From: JAOPZW01 sp963803375
GTDB taxonomy: Bacteria > Actinomycetota > Thermoleophilia > Solirubrobacterales > Solirubrobacteraceae
DNA length: 64,000 nt
NCBI GenBank assembly: GCA_963803375.1
Contig: CAWDMB010000014.1
Span: forward strand, 287,082 to 351,081
Direction: 5' to 3'
A program made the translations under genes and the position numbers. Shown here piece after piece: positions 51,488 to 60,181 of the stretch. Within the stretch, counting starts at the first letter, position 1. Every line of letters begins with the position of its first letter. The notes under the pieces are model-generated. The model saw only the letters and a list, made by a program, of their open reading frames with translations, searched no databases and was not told the origin of the DNA.

Positions 51488-53695
51488 ATGCGCTCCCTCG
51501 GGGTCACCGTGCTCGTCGCGGCGAGCCTCGTGCTCATTTCGGCCTCCAGCGCCTCGGCGGGGCTCACCGCCCGGGGGAGCGCCGAGCAGGTCCAGGTCAC
51601 CGGGGCGAGGCCGGGCGCGCGGGCGTCGCTCGTGGATCGGCGCGGCGTCGGCGTCGCGGTACGGCACGTCGGCTCCCTCGGCGGGGTGGTGTTCCGCGAC
51701 GTCCGGCCCGGCCGTGGCTACCGCGTGCTGCAGGGCCGCGCGCGCTCGCGGCGGGTCACGGTCTTCTCGACCCGGTCTGCGCCCCCGAGCACGCGCCGCT
51801 ACCGCCAGCCGGTGCCCACGAGCGGGTACGGGTACCTGACGACGCGCGACGGCACGCGGCTCGCGATCAACGTGCGCCTGCCCGAGGGCCCCGGGCCCTA
51901 CCCGACGCTCGTCGAGTACTCGGGCTACGGCTACGCGAGGCCCTCGGGCGCGGAGAAAGGCATCTCCCCGATCGCCAACCTCCTCGGCTTCGCCGTGGTC
52001 GACGTCAACATCCGCGGCACCGGCTGCTCGGGCGGCGCCTTCGACTTCTTCGAGCCCCTGCAGGGGCTCGACGGCTACGACGTGATCGAGACCGTGGCCC
52101 GCCGGCCCTGGGTCCTGCACCACGAGGTCGGGATGGTCGGCGTCTCCTACGGCGGGATCAGCCAGCTCTTCGTCGGGGCGACGCGCCCGCCGAGCCTGTC
52201 GGCGATCACGCCGCTGTCGGTCATCGACAACCCGGCGACGACGCTGTATCCGGGCGGGATCCTCAACACCGGCTTCGCGCTCTCGTGGGCCGAGGACCGC
52301 GTCCACGACGCCAAGCCGGCCACGGAGAAGGGCGGCCAGCCGTGGGCGCTCGATCGCATCCGCGGCGGCGACCGCACGTGCGCGGCCAACCAGGTCCTGC
52401 ACCCCGAGGCCGTCGACCTCCTCGCGAAGCTCCGCGCCGGTCGCTTCTACGTGCCGCGGGTGGCCGACCAGCTCTCGCCCGTGACGTTCGTCCACAAGAT
52501 CAAGGCACCCGTCTTCCTGGCCTGCCAGTGGACTGACGAGCAGACGGGCGGGCACTGCCCGGCGCTCGCCGATCGCTTCACCGGCGCGCGGCGCAAGTGG
52601 TTCACGTTCACGAACGGAACCCACATCGACTCGCTGGTCCCGGCGACCGTCAACCGCTGGTACGACTTCCTGTCGCTCTACGTCGCGCGGCGAGCGCCCC
52701 GGATCTCGCCGGCCCTGAAGGCACTGGCCCCGACGATCTTCGCGCAGGTCACGGGAATTTCGGGCGTGACGTTCCCGGAGGACCCGATCCAGGCCCAGCC
52801 GACGTACGGGGAGGCCCGCGCGACCTTCGAGCGGCTTCCGGCCGTGCGCATCCTGCTCGACGACGGCGCGGGCGGCGCGACGCCCGGCGTCCCGGTCCCG
52901 GCCTTCGAGCGCTCGTTCTCGCGCTTTCCGCTGCCGGGCACGCGCGCGCGGTCGTGGTATCTCGCGGCCGGCGGGGCGCTGCGCGACGCCAGGCCCGCCA
53001 AGGCCGGCGCCGACGCCTTCACGTGGGACCCGGGCGCTCGTCCGCCGACGAGCTTCACCGGCGACAGCCGCTCGGGCGCCGGCGGTCTGTGGACCGCCTC
53101 GCCGGCCTACCGCTGGAAGCAGAGCCCGCCCGGACGCGCGGTCTCGTACCTGACCGCGCCGCTGGCGGCGACGACGACCGTCGTCGGTGCGGGCGCCCTG
53201 CAGGCGTGGGTCCGCGCGTCCGCACGCAGCGTCGACCTCCAGGCCACCGTGTCCGAGGTCCGTCCCGACGGCCGCGAGAGCTTCGTCCAGAACGGCTGGC
53301 TGCGCACGAGCGCTCGCAAGCTCGACGCCGCCCGCAGCACGCTGCTCGCGCCGGTGCCGAGCTTCCGGCGCTCCGACGCGGCTCCGCTGCCGAGGGGCCG
53401 GTTCACGAAGGTCACCGTGCCGCTCTACTACCAGGGCCACGTCTACCGCGCCGGGTCGCGGATCCGGGTCGCGCTCGCTGCGCCCGGCGGCGACCAGCCC
53501 GTCTGGGCCTTCGCCGAGACGCGCCCGCGCGGGCGCGCGGCGGTGTCCGTCGCCCGCGGCCCCGGCCGTCCCTCGCGGCTCGTGCTGCCCGTCGTCGGCG
53601 GGGTCGGCGCGCCGACGGGGCTGCCGCCGTGCCCGGGGCTGCGTGGCCAGGCGTGCCGCGCCTACCGGCCGTCGGTCAACCGGCCGGGGAGATGA
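51488..53695 (+). CDS. Secreted CocE/NonD-family hydrolase (X-Pro dipeptidyl-peptidase-like)
   Basis: A 735-residue exported serine hydrolase. The signal peptide is residues ~1-24. The alpha/beta hydrolase part has YLTTRDGTRLAINVRLPEG, VDVNIRGTGCSGGAFDFF and the nucleophile Ser in GMVGVSYGGISQLF near 222. A cap and FVHKIKAPVFLACQWTDEQTG with FTNGTHID supply the acid and His. The C-terminal ~230 residues form the jelly-roll PepX C-terminal domain (YLTAPLAATTTVVGAGALQAWV to GSRIRVALAA). It could cleave esters, amides or prolyl peptides. AAAGGG precedes ATG 51488. The 3' end overlaps the convergent membrane gene by 20 bp. Confidence 0.85.
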   Translation: MRSLGVTVLVAASLVLISASSASAGLTARGSAEQVQVTGARPGARASLVDRRGVGVAVRHVGSLGGVVFRDVRPGRGYRVLQGRARSRRVTVFSTRSAPPSTRRYRQPVPTSGYGYLTTRDGTRLAINVRLPEGPGPYPTLVEYSGYGYARPSGAEKGISPIANLLGFAVVDVNIRGTGCSGGAFDFFEPLQGLDGYDVIETVARRPWVLHHEVGMVGVSYGGISQLFVGATRPPSLSAITPLSVIDNPATTLYPGGILNTGFALSWAEDRVHDAKPATEKGGQPWALDRIRGGDRTCAANQVLHPEAVDLLAKLRAGRFYVPRVADQLSPVTFVHKIKAPVFLACQWTDEQTGGHCPALADRFTGARRKWFTFTNGTHIDSLVPATVNRWYDFLSLYVARRAPRISPALKALAPTIFAQVTGISGVTFPEDPIQAQPTYGEARATFERLPAVRILLDDGAGGATPGVPVPAFERSFSRFPLPGTRARSWYLAAGGALRDARPAKAGADAFTWDPGARPPTSFTGDSRSGAGGLWTASPAYRWKQSPPGRAVSYLTAPLAATTTVVGAGALQAWVRASARSVDLQATVSEVRPDGRESFVQNGWLRTSARKLDAARSTLLAPVPSFRRSDAAPLPRGRFTKVTVPLYYQGHVYRAGSRIRVALAAPGGDQPVWAFAETRPRGRAAVSVARGPGRPSRLVLPVVGGVGAPTGLPPCPGLRGQACRAYRPSVNRPGR

Positions 53696-54281
53696 TCCTC
53701 GCGCCCGCCAGCGCGACCCGCCGGCGGTGGATCAGGACCGCGAGGGCGCCGTTGACGAGGCAGAAGTACACCGGGTAGCAGAGCAGCGAGACGTCGAGCG
53801 CGCCGACGGCGCCCGCGCCGAGCGCGCCGGCCAGGCCGGCGCCCGCGAAGGAGGCCAGCGTCTCGGAACCCGGGTCGCGGTAGGTCTTGGGGACCATCAG
53901 GGCCGCGGCGAGCAGGTCGGCGAGGATGACGCATGCGGTCGCGACGAGCGGCTCGCCGGCGATCAGCCAGCCGAGCACCGCGCCACCGGCCGCCGCCATC
54001 GCGATCGCCTCGGCCCCGCTGAGACCTCCCTCGCCGTGGCGCAGGGCGAGGACGAAGACGACGGTCGTCAGCGCGGCCTGCGCGATGCCCATGAGCAGGC
54101 TCCACGACGCGCCGTCGGCATATTGGGACGCGCAGACCACGACGGCCAGCAAGGCCCACACGAACCACGTCCCGCGATGCGGCCGCGTCGTGCCGCGCAC
54201 GATGTCGCCGATGTACGGGAGCGTATTGACGACGCTCGCGAGGCCCGCGAGCACGCCGAGCAGGACCGCAAGCTCGGGCAT
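53676..54281 (-). CDS. Polytopic membrane protein with two SWEET/PQ-loop-like units
   Basis: A 201-residue membrane protein with about six to seven helices. Two halves are similar: LASVVNTLPYIGDIVRGTTRPHRGTWFVWALLAVVV and a later LADLLAAALMVPKTYRDPGSETLASFAGAGLAGAL, each with a Pro-containing helix and a charged loop, like PQ-loop/SWEET triple-helix bundles. It may transport a sugar or other small solute, but no family was certain. ATG 54281 has no clear Shine-Dalgarno. It is convergent with the CocE-type gene. Confidence 0.7.
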   Translation of the reverse strand: MPELAVLLGVLAGLASVVNTLPYIGDIVRGTTRPHRGTWFVWALLAVVVCASQYADGASWSLLMGIAQAALTTVVFVLALRHGEGGLSGAEAIAMAAAGGAVLGWLIAGEPLVATACVILADLLAAALMVPKTYRDPGSETLASFAGAGLAGALGAGAVGALDVSLLCYPVYFCLVNGALAVLIHRRRVALAGARIISPAG

Positions 54282-54471
54282 ACCCGGAGGACGCGGGAGC
54301 GCCGGCTCGCCTTCCCGACGCGACGCGACGATCGAGCGGGCCGGTCACCGGCCGCGGACGCCGGCCGGGAGCCGGTCGACGTGGGCGACGCCGAATGCGA
54401 CCCGCTGTCCCCGTGCGGCTTCCGGCTGCGAACGGGATCGGGCCGGCGGCCGGGGGCTGACCGGCCCGGCC

Positions 54472-55623
54472 TCAGGCCACGATCCGCCCGCGCACCTCGG
54501 CCAGCGTCACGGCGTCGCCGGCGCGCCCCCGCAGGACGACCTCGTCGCCGTCCCGCAGGAACGTCCGCGTGTCACCGTCGCCCAGCTCCAGCGGCTCGGC
54601 TCCGTTCCACGTCAGCTCGATGAGCGAGCCGCGCTCGCCCCGCGCCGGACCCGAGATCGTGCCCGAGGCGAGCAGGTCGCCCGTGCGCAGCCGCGCCCCG
54701 TTGGAGGTGAGATGCGCGATCAGCTGGGCGAAGCTCCAGTACAGGTGGCGCGCGTTCGTGCGGGCGACCGTGGTCCCGTTGAGCTCGACCTCGAGCGCGA
54801 CGTCGAGCGCCCACGGCTCCTCGCGCAGGTAGGCGAGCGGCTCGGGCGCCTGCGCGGGCGCGGCGACGCGGCGGTCGAGCACGGCCGCCAGCGGCGTCAC
54901 CCAGGCGCCGATCGACGTGGCGAACGACTTGCCCAGGAACGGGCCCAGCGGCTGGTACTCCCAGGCCTGCAGGTCGCGCGCGCTCCAATCGTTGACGAGC
55001 ACGAGCCCGAAGACGTGGTCGAGTGCGCGCGCGACCGGCACCGGCTCGCCGAGAGCGCTCGGGGCGCCGACGACGACGCCGAGCTCGAGCTCGATGTCCA
55101 GCCGCGTGCTGGGGCCGTGCACGGGCGCCTCGGCGTCGGGCGGCTTGTGCTGCCCGTGGGGACGGCGCACGTCGGTGCCGCTGACGACGACCGTGCCGGC
55201 GCGGCCGTGGTAGCCCACGGGCAGATGGCGCCAGTTGGGCAGCAGCGGCTCGGCGCCCGGCCGGAAGAGCCGCCCGAGGTTCGTCGCGTGCTCGAGCGAG
55301 GAGTAGAAGTCGACGTAGTCGGCCACGCCGAACGGCAGTCGCAGCTGCACCGCGTCGAGCGCGACGAGCGGCGGCCGGGCGTCGACGCCGCGCGCGAGCG
55401 CGACGAGGCGCTCGCGCACCGCCGCCCAGGTCTCGGGACCGGCGGCCATGAACGCGTTCAGCGCGGGCTGCGCGAAGAGCGCCGGGTCGGCGTCGAGCAG
55501 CCCGTCGCGGGCGAGCGCGGCGAGGTCGAGGACGCCGTCGCCCAGGCGCGCGCCGACCCGCGGCGCGGTTCCCGGGCGCGCGAAGACGCCGTAGGGAAGG
55601 TGCTCGGGCCCGAAGCCGCTCAC
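54472..55623 (-). CDS. fahA: Fumarylacetoacetase
   Basis: A 383-residue hydrolase of the last step of tyrosine breakdown, giving fumarate and acetoacetate. GFGPEHLPYGVFARPG is the N-terminus, the catalytic dyad region is FYSSLEHATNLGRLFRPG (residues ~112-129), with RLDIELELGVVVG near 190, LVNDWSARDLQAWEYQPLGPFLGKSF near 225-250 and TSNGARLRTGDLLASGTISGP near 320-340. Divalent metal ligands (D/E in these blocks) are intact. GTG 55623 overlaps the stop of the preceding frameshifted gene by 4 bp. Slightly shorter than the eukaryotic enzyme. Confidence 0.9.
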   Translation of the reverse strand: MSGFGPEHLPYGVFARPGTAPRVGARLGDGVLDLAALARDGLLDADPALFAQPALNAFMAAGPETWAAVRERLVALARGVDARPPLVALDAVQLRLPFGVADYVDFYSSLEHATNLGRLFRPGAEPLLPNWRHLPVGYHGRAGTVVVSGTDVRRPHGQHKPPDAEAPVHGPSTRLDIELELGVVVGAPSALGEPVPVARALDHVFGLVLVNDWSARDLQAWEYQPLGPFLGKSFATSIGAWVTPLAAVLDRRVAAPAQAPEPLAYLREEPWALDVALEVELNGTTVARTNARHLYWSFAQLIAHLTSNGARLRTGDLLASGTISGPARGERGSLIELTWNGAEPLELGDGDTRTFLRDGDEVVLRGRAGDAVTLAEVRGRIVA

Positions 55624-55927
55624 GCCGGCAGGACCCCGAGCGCGCGCAGGTCCTCGACGGGCTCGGCGAACGAGCAGCTGCCGACGCCGAGCACGACGCT
55701 CAGCACCGGAGGCGCGTCGGTCCCCGCGAGCAGCTCGTCCAGGCGCGAGGCCGAGCACACGAGCGCCCGAGCATCCACGCCTCGTCGCAGGCGCGCGCGC
55801 GGTCGTCCTCGGCCAGCGCCTCGGCGATCCCCAACGCGGCCGGCGGGAAGAGCGGCGCGTGGTCGACGAGCGCGCCCAACAGCGCGCGGGCCGCCACGTC
55901 GGGGGCGAGGTCGGTCACCCGCGGCAT
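55620..55927 (-). pseudogene. Frameshifted gene upstream of fumarylacetoacetase
   Basis: From ATG 55927 the frame reads PDVAARALLGALVDHAPLFPPAALGIAEALAED..ACDEAWMLGR for ~54 codons; the continuation CSASRLDELLAGTDAPPVLSVVLGVGSCSFAEPVEDLRALGVLPA lies in another frame and ends in TGA overlapping the fumarylacetoacetase GTG. One C is missing near 55780 (GGGCG-CTCGTG for GGGCGCCTCGTG). Without the shift it would be a ~102-residue protein or the start of a longer one. Genes like this next to fahA occur in related actinobacteria, as far as I recall. Function unknown; a sequencing error is possible. Confidence 0.6.
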
Positions 55928-56008
55928 GTTGCCTCACCCGTGGCCGGCGCGCCCGCCCGTGCTCGCCCACAGCTGAGCCTCGCGGCCCCGGTCAACCCGT
56001 TCGCGGTC

Positions 56009-56164
56009 CTACCAGGTGCCCGTCTCGCCGGCCGGCAGCTCCGGGCGCGGGAGCGGGCGGACGACCGGTTGCGCGAAGACGTGCCCGGCGATCGCGATAC
56101 GCGAGGCGCGCGACGCATCCCGCGCCGCTGGCGACGGCTCGAGCTGGATGCGGAAGCGGGACAT
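56009..56164 (-). CDS. Possible 51-residue protein
   Basis: ATG 56164 with GAGAG seven bases upstream opens a 51-codon ORF, MSRFRIQLEPSPAARDASR.., ending PELPAGETGTW. It has normal GC3 bias and a compact beta-like segment (IAIAGHVFAQPVVRPLP) but no family match known to me. It lies in an otherwise empty 465-base divergent region between the fahA unit and the RTX-like gene. Real coding is uncertain. Confidence 0.35.
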   Translation of the reverse strand: MSRFRIQLEPSPAARDASRASRIAIAGHVFAQPVVRPLPRPELPAGETGTW

Positions 56165-56392
56165 GCCGGCACTCTCGCACCGCCAGGGCCGCGCGGCGAC
56201 GGGGACAGCCCCCGTCTGCGAGGTGCGGCAGGCCGCACCCGTCGGAGGCAGGTTCGACGACACCGGGCGTCGTCGATCCAACCCAGCCGTCCGACGCCGG
56301 CGGCCAGACCACGACGCCGGCGCGGGAAGGAAGCCCCGCCGCGCCGCGTCCTGAAGGGACTCCTGCTCATTTCGTCCCAGGAGGCAGCCTCG

Positions 56393-58162
56393 ATGCATCG
56401 CCCCACCACGAAGCAGGGCCGGCCGGGCCCCCGGCTCGTCAGGACCGCGCTGGCCGCCGGGCTCTTGGCCGGCGGCCTCGCCGTCGGCGCCCAGCCCGCT
56501 GCCGCGGCGCCGTCGGTCTCGGTCCAGCAGCGCACGCTCATCGTCCAGGGCGGTGGCGGAGCCGAGCGACTTGCCCTGCGACTCGCGCCCGGCAACCCGA
56601 ATCGCCTCCAGGTCGACTTCGGCGACAACGGCTCCGCCGACGCCGTCGTGGACCGCGCGCGCTTCGACCGCATCCGCCTCAAGGGCGGCGGTGGAAACGA
56701 CCGCCTACGCATCGACGACGCCAACGGCGCCTTCACGACCACCACCCCGACGCAGCTCGAGGGCCAGCGCGGCAACGACACGCTGCTCGGCGGGGCCGGG
56801 GCGGAGCGCCTCCTCGGCGGCCGGGGGACCGACACCGTCGACGGCAACCGCGGCGACGACAACGCCGACCTCGGGCGCGGCGACGACCGTTTCGTCTGGG
56901 ATCCGGGCGACGGCAGCGACGCCGTGGCCGGTCGCGGTGGAAGCGACGCGCTCATCTTCAACGGGGCGAACGTCGCCGAGCAGTTCAGACTGGCGCCCAA
57001 CGGCTCGCGAGCGCGCTTCACGCGCGACGTCGCGAGCATCGTCATGGACCTCGCCGGGGTCGAGCGCGTCGACGTCGCCGCGCTCGGCGGGGCGGACACG
57101 CTCACCGTCGAAGACATGATCGGCACCGACGTGCGGAGAGTCAACGAGGACCTCGCGTCGGCTCTGGGTGGCGCGGGCTCGGATGGCGCCGCCGACACCA
57201 CGATCGTCAACGGCTCCAACGGCGCCGACACGATCGCCGCTTCGGGCGCGGCCGGCACGGTCCGCGTGACGGGGCTGACGGCCGCCCTTCGCGTCGCCCA
57301 CGGCGACCCGGCCCGGGACGCGCTGACGCTCAACGCCCTCGGCGGCGAGGACACCGTCAACGCCTCGGACCTGCGGGCGGACGCGCTTCGGCTCACGACC
57401 AACGGCGGCGTCGGCAACGACAGCCTGCTCGGGTCGCAGGGCGCGGATCTCGTCAACGGCGGCGACGGCAAGGACACCGCGTTCCTCGGCGCCGGCGACG
57501 ACGTCTTCGTCTGGAACCCGGGCGACGACGACGACGTCGTCGAGGGCCAGGCCGGTCGCGACGAGATGCTCTTCAACGGCGCGAACATCAGCGAGGACTT
57601 CGACGTCTCGGCCAACGGCGGCCGCGTGCGATTCTTCCGCAACGTCGCGGCGGTCACCATGGACCTCAACGACGTCGAGGCGATCGACCTCAACGCGCTC
57701 GGCGGTGCCGATCGGCTGACGGTCGGCGACCTCTCGGGCACCGATCTGACGCAGGTCACTGAGGACCTCGCGGGCACGCTCGGCGGCTCGGTGGGTGACG
57801 GCCAGGCCGACGCCGTCATCGTCAACGCGACGAGCGGCGACGACGTGATCACGGCGTCGGGCAGCGGCGGCACGGTCGCCTTGGCCGGGCTGGCGACGAG
57901 GGTCGACCTGCTGCACGCCGAGGCGGCCAACGACCGCCTGACGGTCAACGCGCTCGCCGGCGACGACGTCGTCGAGGCCTCCGGCCTGGCCGCGGACGCG
58001 ATCGCCTTCACCGCCGACGGCGGCGCCGGCGCCGACGTCCTCATCGGCGGCGCCGGCGCGGACACGCTGCGGGGCGGCGCCGACGACGACGTCCTCCTTG
58101 GCGGGCCCGGCCTCGACGTCCTCGACGGCGGCCCGGGCAACAACATCGTGATCCAGGACTGA
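56393..58162 (+). CDS. Exported RTX-like calcium-binding protein with a 205-residue internal duplication
   Basis: A 589-residue exported protein. Residues 1-39 are a signal peptide (RPGPRLVRTALAAGLLAGGLAVGAQPAAAA). Several GGxGxD-type nonapeptide turns occur (GGGGNDRL, GQRGNDTLLGGAGAERLLGG near 124-150, GGVGNDSLLGSQGADLVNGG near 340-360, and GGAGADVLIGGAGADTLRGG to GGPGNN at the end) and should bind calcium in a parallel beta roll. Two units repeat every 205 residues: FVW..PGD, NGAN.., DL.GVE..D..ALGGAD.LTV and so on (starts near 167 and 372). AGGAGG lies eight bases before ATG 56393. Role unknown, perhaps adhesive or surface-structural. Confidence 0.82.
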   Translation: MHRPTTKQGRPGPRLVRTALAAGLLAGGLAVGAQPAAAAPSVSVQQRTLIVQGGGGAERLALRLAPGNPNRLQVDFGDNGSADAVVDRARFDRIRLKGGGGNDRLRIDDANGAFTTTTPTQLEGQRGNDTLLGGAGAERLLGGRGTDTVDGNRGDDNADLGRGDDRFVWDPGDGSDAVAGRGGSDALIFNGANVAEQFRLAPNGSRARFTRDVASIVMDLAGVERVDVAALGGADTLTVEDMIGTDVRRVNEDLASALGGAGSDGAADTTIVNGSNGADTIAASGAAGTVRVTGLTAALRVAHGDPARDALTLNALGGEDTVNASDLRADALRLTTNGGVGNDSLLGSQGADLVNGGDGKDTAFLGAGDDVFVWNPGDDDDVVEGQAGRDEMLFNGANISEDFDVSANGGRVRFFRNVAAVTMDLNDVEAIDLNALGGADRLTVGDLSGTDLTQVTEDLAGTLGGSVGDGQADAVIVNATSGDDVITASGSGGTVALAGLATRVDLLHAEAANDRLTVNALAGDDVVEASGLAADAIAFTADGGAGADVLIGGAGADTLRGGADDDVLLGGPGLDVLDGGPGNNIVIQD

Positions 58163-58177
58163 CCCCGTTCGGGGTGG

Positions 58178-58201
58178 GGGGCCGCTGACGCCGGCGGCCC
58201 C
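58178..58201 (+). terminator. Terminator after the RTX-like gene
   Basis: GGGGCCGC (58178-58185) pairs with GCGGCCCC (58194-58201) around an eight-base loop, 15 bases after the stop, followed by TCCTTCCC. A likely transcription terminator. Confidence 0.7.
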
Positions 58202-58630
58202 TCCTTCCCACTACGTGAAATGGTGGCGCGCGGGCTGCGCAACACGGGGTGTCGCTCTGGGCAGGAACCCGCGTACGGGACGCTGCGGCTGTGACACTCG
58301 CGACGCTGCGGCTGCCGGATCTGGCGCTCCAGGCGCACTTCGCGCACGAGTGGGACCGAGAGGCCGAGAGCGACGTCGCCGACGGTGATGGGCGCGATGA
58401 AGCGGCGCTGGTACGAGCCACTGTTGGCGACGTCGCAGCGGGCGCACTGCGCTTGTCACACGGGGCGTTGGAGAAGCACGACCATGACGTGGGCTGTGAG
58501 CTCGCGGCGTATCTGCCCGATCGCCTGCTCGGCGACGGCGATCTGGTCGGCGGCGGTGTCGGCGCAGGCAATGCCCGCTCGCAGTTCGCCGGCACACCTC
58601 ATCGCTACCTCGATAGCGGCCCGACGCACG
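58202..58630. other. Chromosomal stretch downstream of the tRNA site; possible decayed transposase
   Basis: No intact gene is seen. On the minus strand one frame reads CARCDVANSGSYQRRFIAPITVGDVALGLSVPLVR after an in-frame stop, which recalls the zinc-ribbon start of some transposases (CxxC..R..T..G...L..P..R). This is weak and may be chance. The region lies between the RTX-like gene terminator and the tRNA terminator. Confidence 0.35.
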
Positions 58631-58654
58631 AAACCCTCGCAGGAAGCGAGGGTT
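58631..58654 (-). terminator. Rho-independent terminator of the tRNA (minus strand)
   Basis: On the minus strand AACCCTCGC-TTCCT-GCGAGGGTT forms a perfect nine-base-pair stem with a five-base loop, followed by T and a C/G-rich run. It begins seven bases after the tRNA discriminator base, which is the normal layout of a tRNA gene 3' end on the host chromosome. Confidence 0.8.
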
Positions 58655-58660
58655 CGCCAA

Positions 58661-58685
58661 TCGGGGCGCCCGGATTTGAACCGGA
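58661..58685 (-). other. tRNA 3'-end fragment, element attachment site (probably tRNA-Pro)
   Basis: Read on the minus strand, TCCGG-TTCAAAT-CCGGG makes a complete T arm (one wobble pair), then CGCCCCG as the acceptor 3' strand and A as discriminator. A matching 5' strand CGGGGCG, D arm and anticodon arm are absent upstream, where the integrase ends instead, so only the last ~25 bases are left. C1-G72 with A73 fits bacterial tRNA-Pro. It is what an element leaves after recombination into a tRNA 3' end (attL/attR). CCA is not encoded. Confidence 0.7.
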
Positions 58686-58699
58686 CCAGGCGGGCGACG

Positions 58700-59929
58700 C
58701 TAGGCGCTGCTTGGCTCTACAGCGTCGTTTGCGTCGTCTGAGGTGATCTGAGATTCCCTCAGATTGGAGCCACGAATGGAGCCACGGGCGTGTACGACCG
58801 CCGCGGCGACCATCTCGGCCTCCCGGGTGCTCGGGGCGTAGTCGGCGTAGCGCTGGGTCGTCGCGAGGTCCCGGTGGCCCAGCCACTCCTGCAACGTGCG
58901 CATCGGCACGCCCGCGGCGGCCATCATCGTCCCGAACGTGTGGCGCAGATCGTGGAAGCGGTGCGACGTGTCGAGCTTCGCGGCCTTGAGTGCGGCGCGC
59001 ATCCGGCGCGTGACGTTCGGCTTCGGCAGTGGCCCCCCCGTCTGCGGGTGGGCGAACACGAGGTCGTTCTCGCCCTGCCAACGAGACTGCCTGAACAAGC
59101 GGTCCAGCTCGCCGGCAACCTCGTCGGCCATCGGCACGCTCCTCGTCGAACGCTTGCTCTTGGGCGTGCCGAACTCGCCGCGCACATAGTTCTGCCGCAC
59201 CCGAATGCGGCCCGCCGTCCAGTCCACGTCCTTCCAACGGAGCGCAAGCAGCTCGCCCTTGCGCAGGCCCGTCATCGCGGCGGCGAGGAAGATCGTCCGG
59301 TCGAGCGCCTGGAACTCGCCGGGCCGGGCGTGCTCGACGAGCAGATCGACCTGGTCGAGCGTCAGGAACCGGATCTCCCCGCTCTCTGGCACGGCAGGCA
59401 GCTCGACGCCGATGCACGGGTTCGCGATCGCCCATCGGCGCTGCATCGCGAAGTTGAACAGCGCCGACAGCGTCGCGACGATGTTGCGGATCGTCTTCGG
59501 CGCGAGCTCCTTCCCCTCCTCGAGCAGGAGCACGAGGTCGATCACGTCCTCCGTGGTGATCGCGTCCATCGCTCTGCCGGCGAAGAACGGCGCCAGATGC
59601 ACGCGGACCTCGCTCTCGACGTTCTGCACGGTCGAGCGCTTGCGGCCCTTGCGCTCGATGTGCAGCCGGTAGCGACGGCCGACCTGCTCGACGTCGAGCC
59701 GCTCCCTCGACGCGCGCGGCGTGATCCGGACCTCGGCCATCTTCTCGCGCAGCCTGGCCTCGGCCTGGGTGCGGGTGAGCCCTTCGCGGCTGCCGGGCTG
59801 TCGCGCGAGGCCGATCTTGCGCTTCGGACGGCGGCCATCGGGGGTCCACCACTGTCCGTACCACGTGGGCGGCTGAACGGTCGGATGGATGAACACGCTG
59901 CCGGTGCCGTACGAGCGACGGCTAGCCAT
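58700..59929 (-). CDS. Tyrosine recombinase/integrase of the element
   Basis: A 409-residue phage-type integrase that should insert the element at the tRNA site. The N-terminal part (residues 1-65) has the Arg/Lys-rich arm-binding start MASRRSYGTGSVF..WTPDGRRPKRKIG; ~85-165 is the SAM-like core-binding domain. The catalytic residues are all present: R in TGLRKGELLALRW, K in PKSKRSTRSVPM, H-x-x-R in HRFHDLRHTFG, H in WLGHRDLATTQRYADY and its final Tyr. The stop lies 14 bases from the tRNA fragment. Intact and probably active. Confidence 0.92.
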   Translation of the reverse strand: MASRRSYGTGSVFIHPTVQPPTWYGQWWTPDGRRPKRKIGLARQPGSREGLTRTQAEARLREKMAEVRITPRASRERLDVEQVGRRYRLHIERKGRKRSTVQNVESEVRVHLAPFFAGRAMDAITTEDVIDLVLLLEEGKELAPKTIRNIVATLSALFNFAMQRRWAIANPCIGVELPAVPESGEIRFLTLDQVDLLVEHARPGEFQALDRTIFLAAAMTGLRKGELLALRWKDVDWTAGRIRVRQNYVRGEFGTPKSKRSTRSVPMADEVAGELDRLFRQSRWQGENDLVFAHPQTGGPLPKPNVTRRMRAALKAAKLDTSHRFHDLRHTFGTMMAAAGVPMRTLQEWLGHRDLATTQRYADYAPSTREAEMVAAAVVHARGSIRGSNLRESQITSDDANDAVEPSSA

Positions 59930-60181
59930 GCTCCCGGGCCTCCGGTGCGCGTGTCGGCAGCCCCCGCGACGCGCCTGCGCCGAGTCGACTCGGCATCCCG
60001 AGACGCGATCGCCGCCCTGTCGGTCCTGTCAAGCCAATCACTCCCCTCTCGTTCGTCGGGTTTAGGTGCGCCGCGGCAGGTCGACCGATCTCTCGTCGGC
60101 GACTCCCATCGACGCGATCCATCATGGCCTGCACCCCTCGGGCGTGCTCTGCAAGCCGCGTCGATTTTCCGGCCAAAGGAA

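Noticed and set aside
53887..57762. A 1291-codon plus-strand ORF
   Set aside because: It runs antisense through fumarylacetoacetase and in a wrong frame through the RTX-like gene; low-complexity translation without motifs.
58600..58760. An intact tRNA at the attachment site
   Set aside because: The 5' acceptor strand CGGGGCG, D arm and anticodon arm are absent upstream; only the 3' quarter is present.
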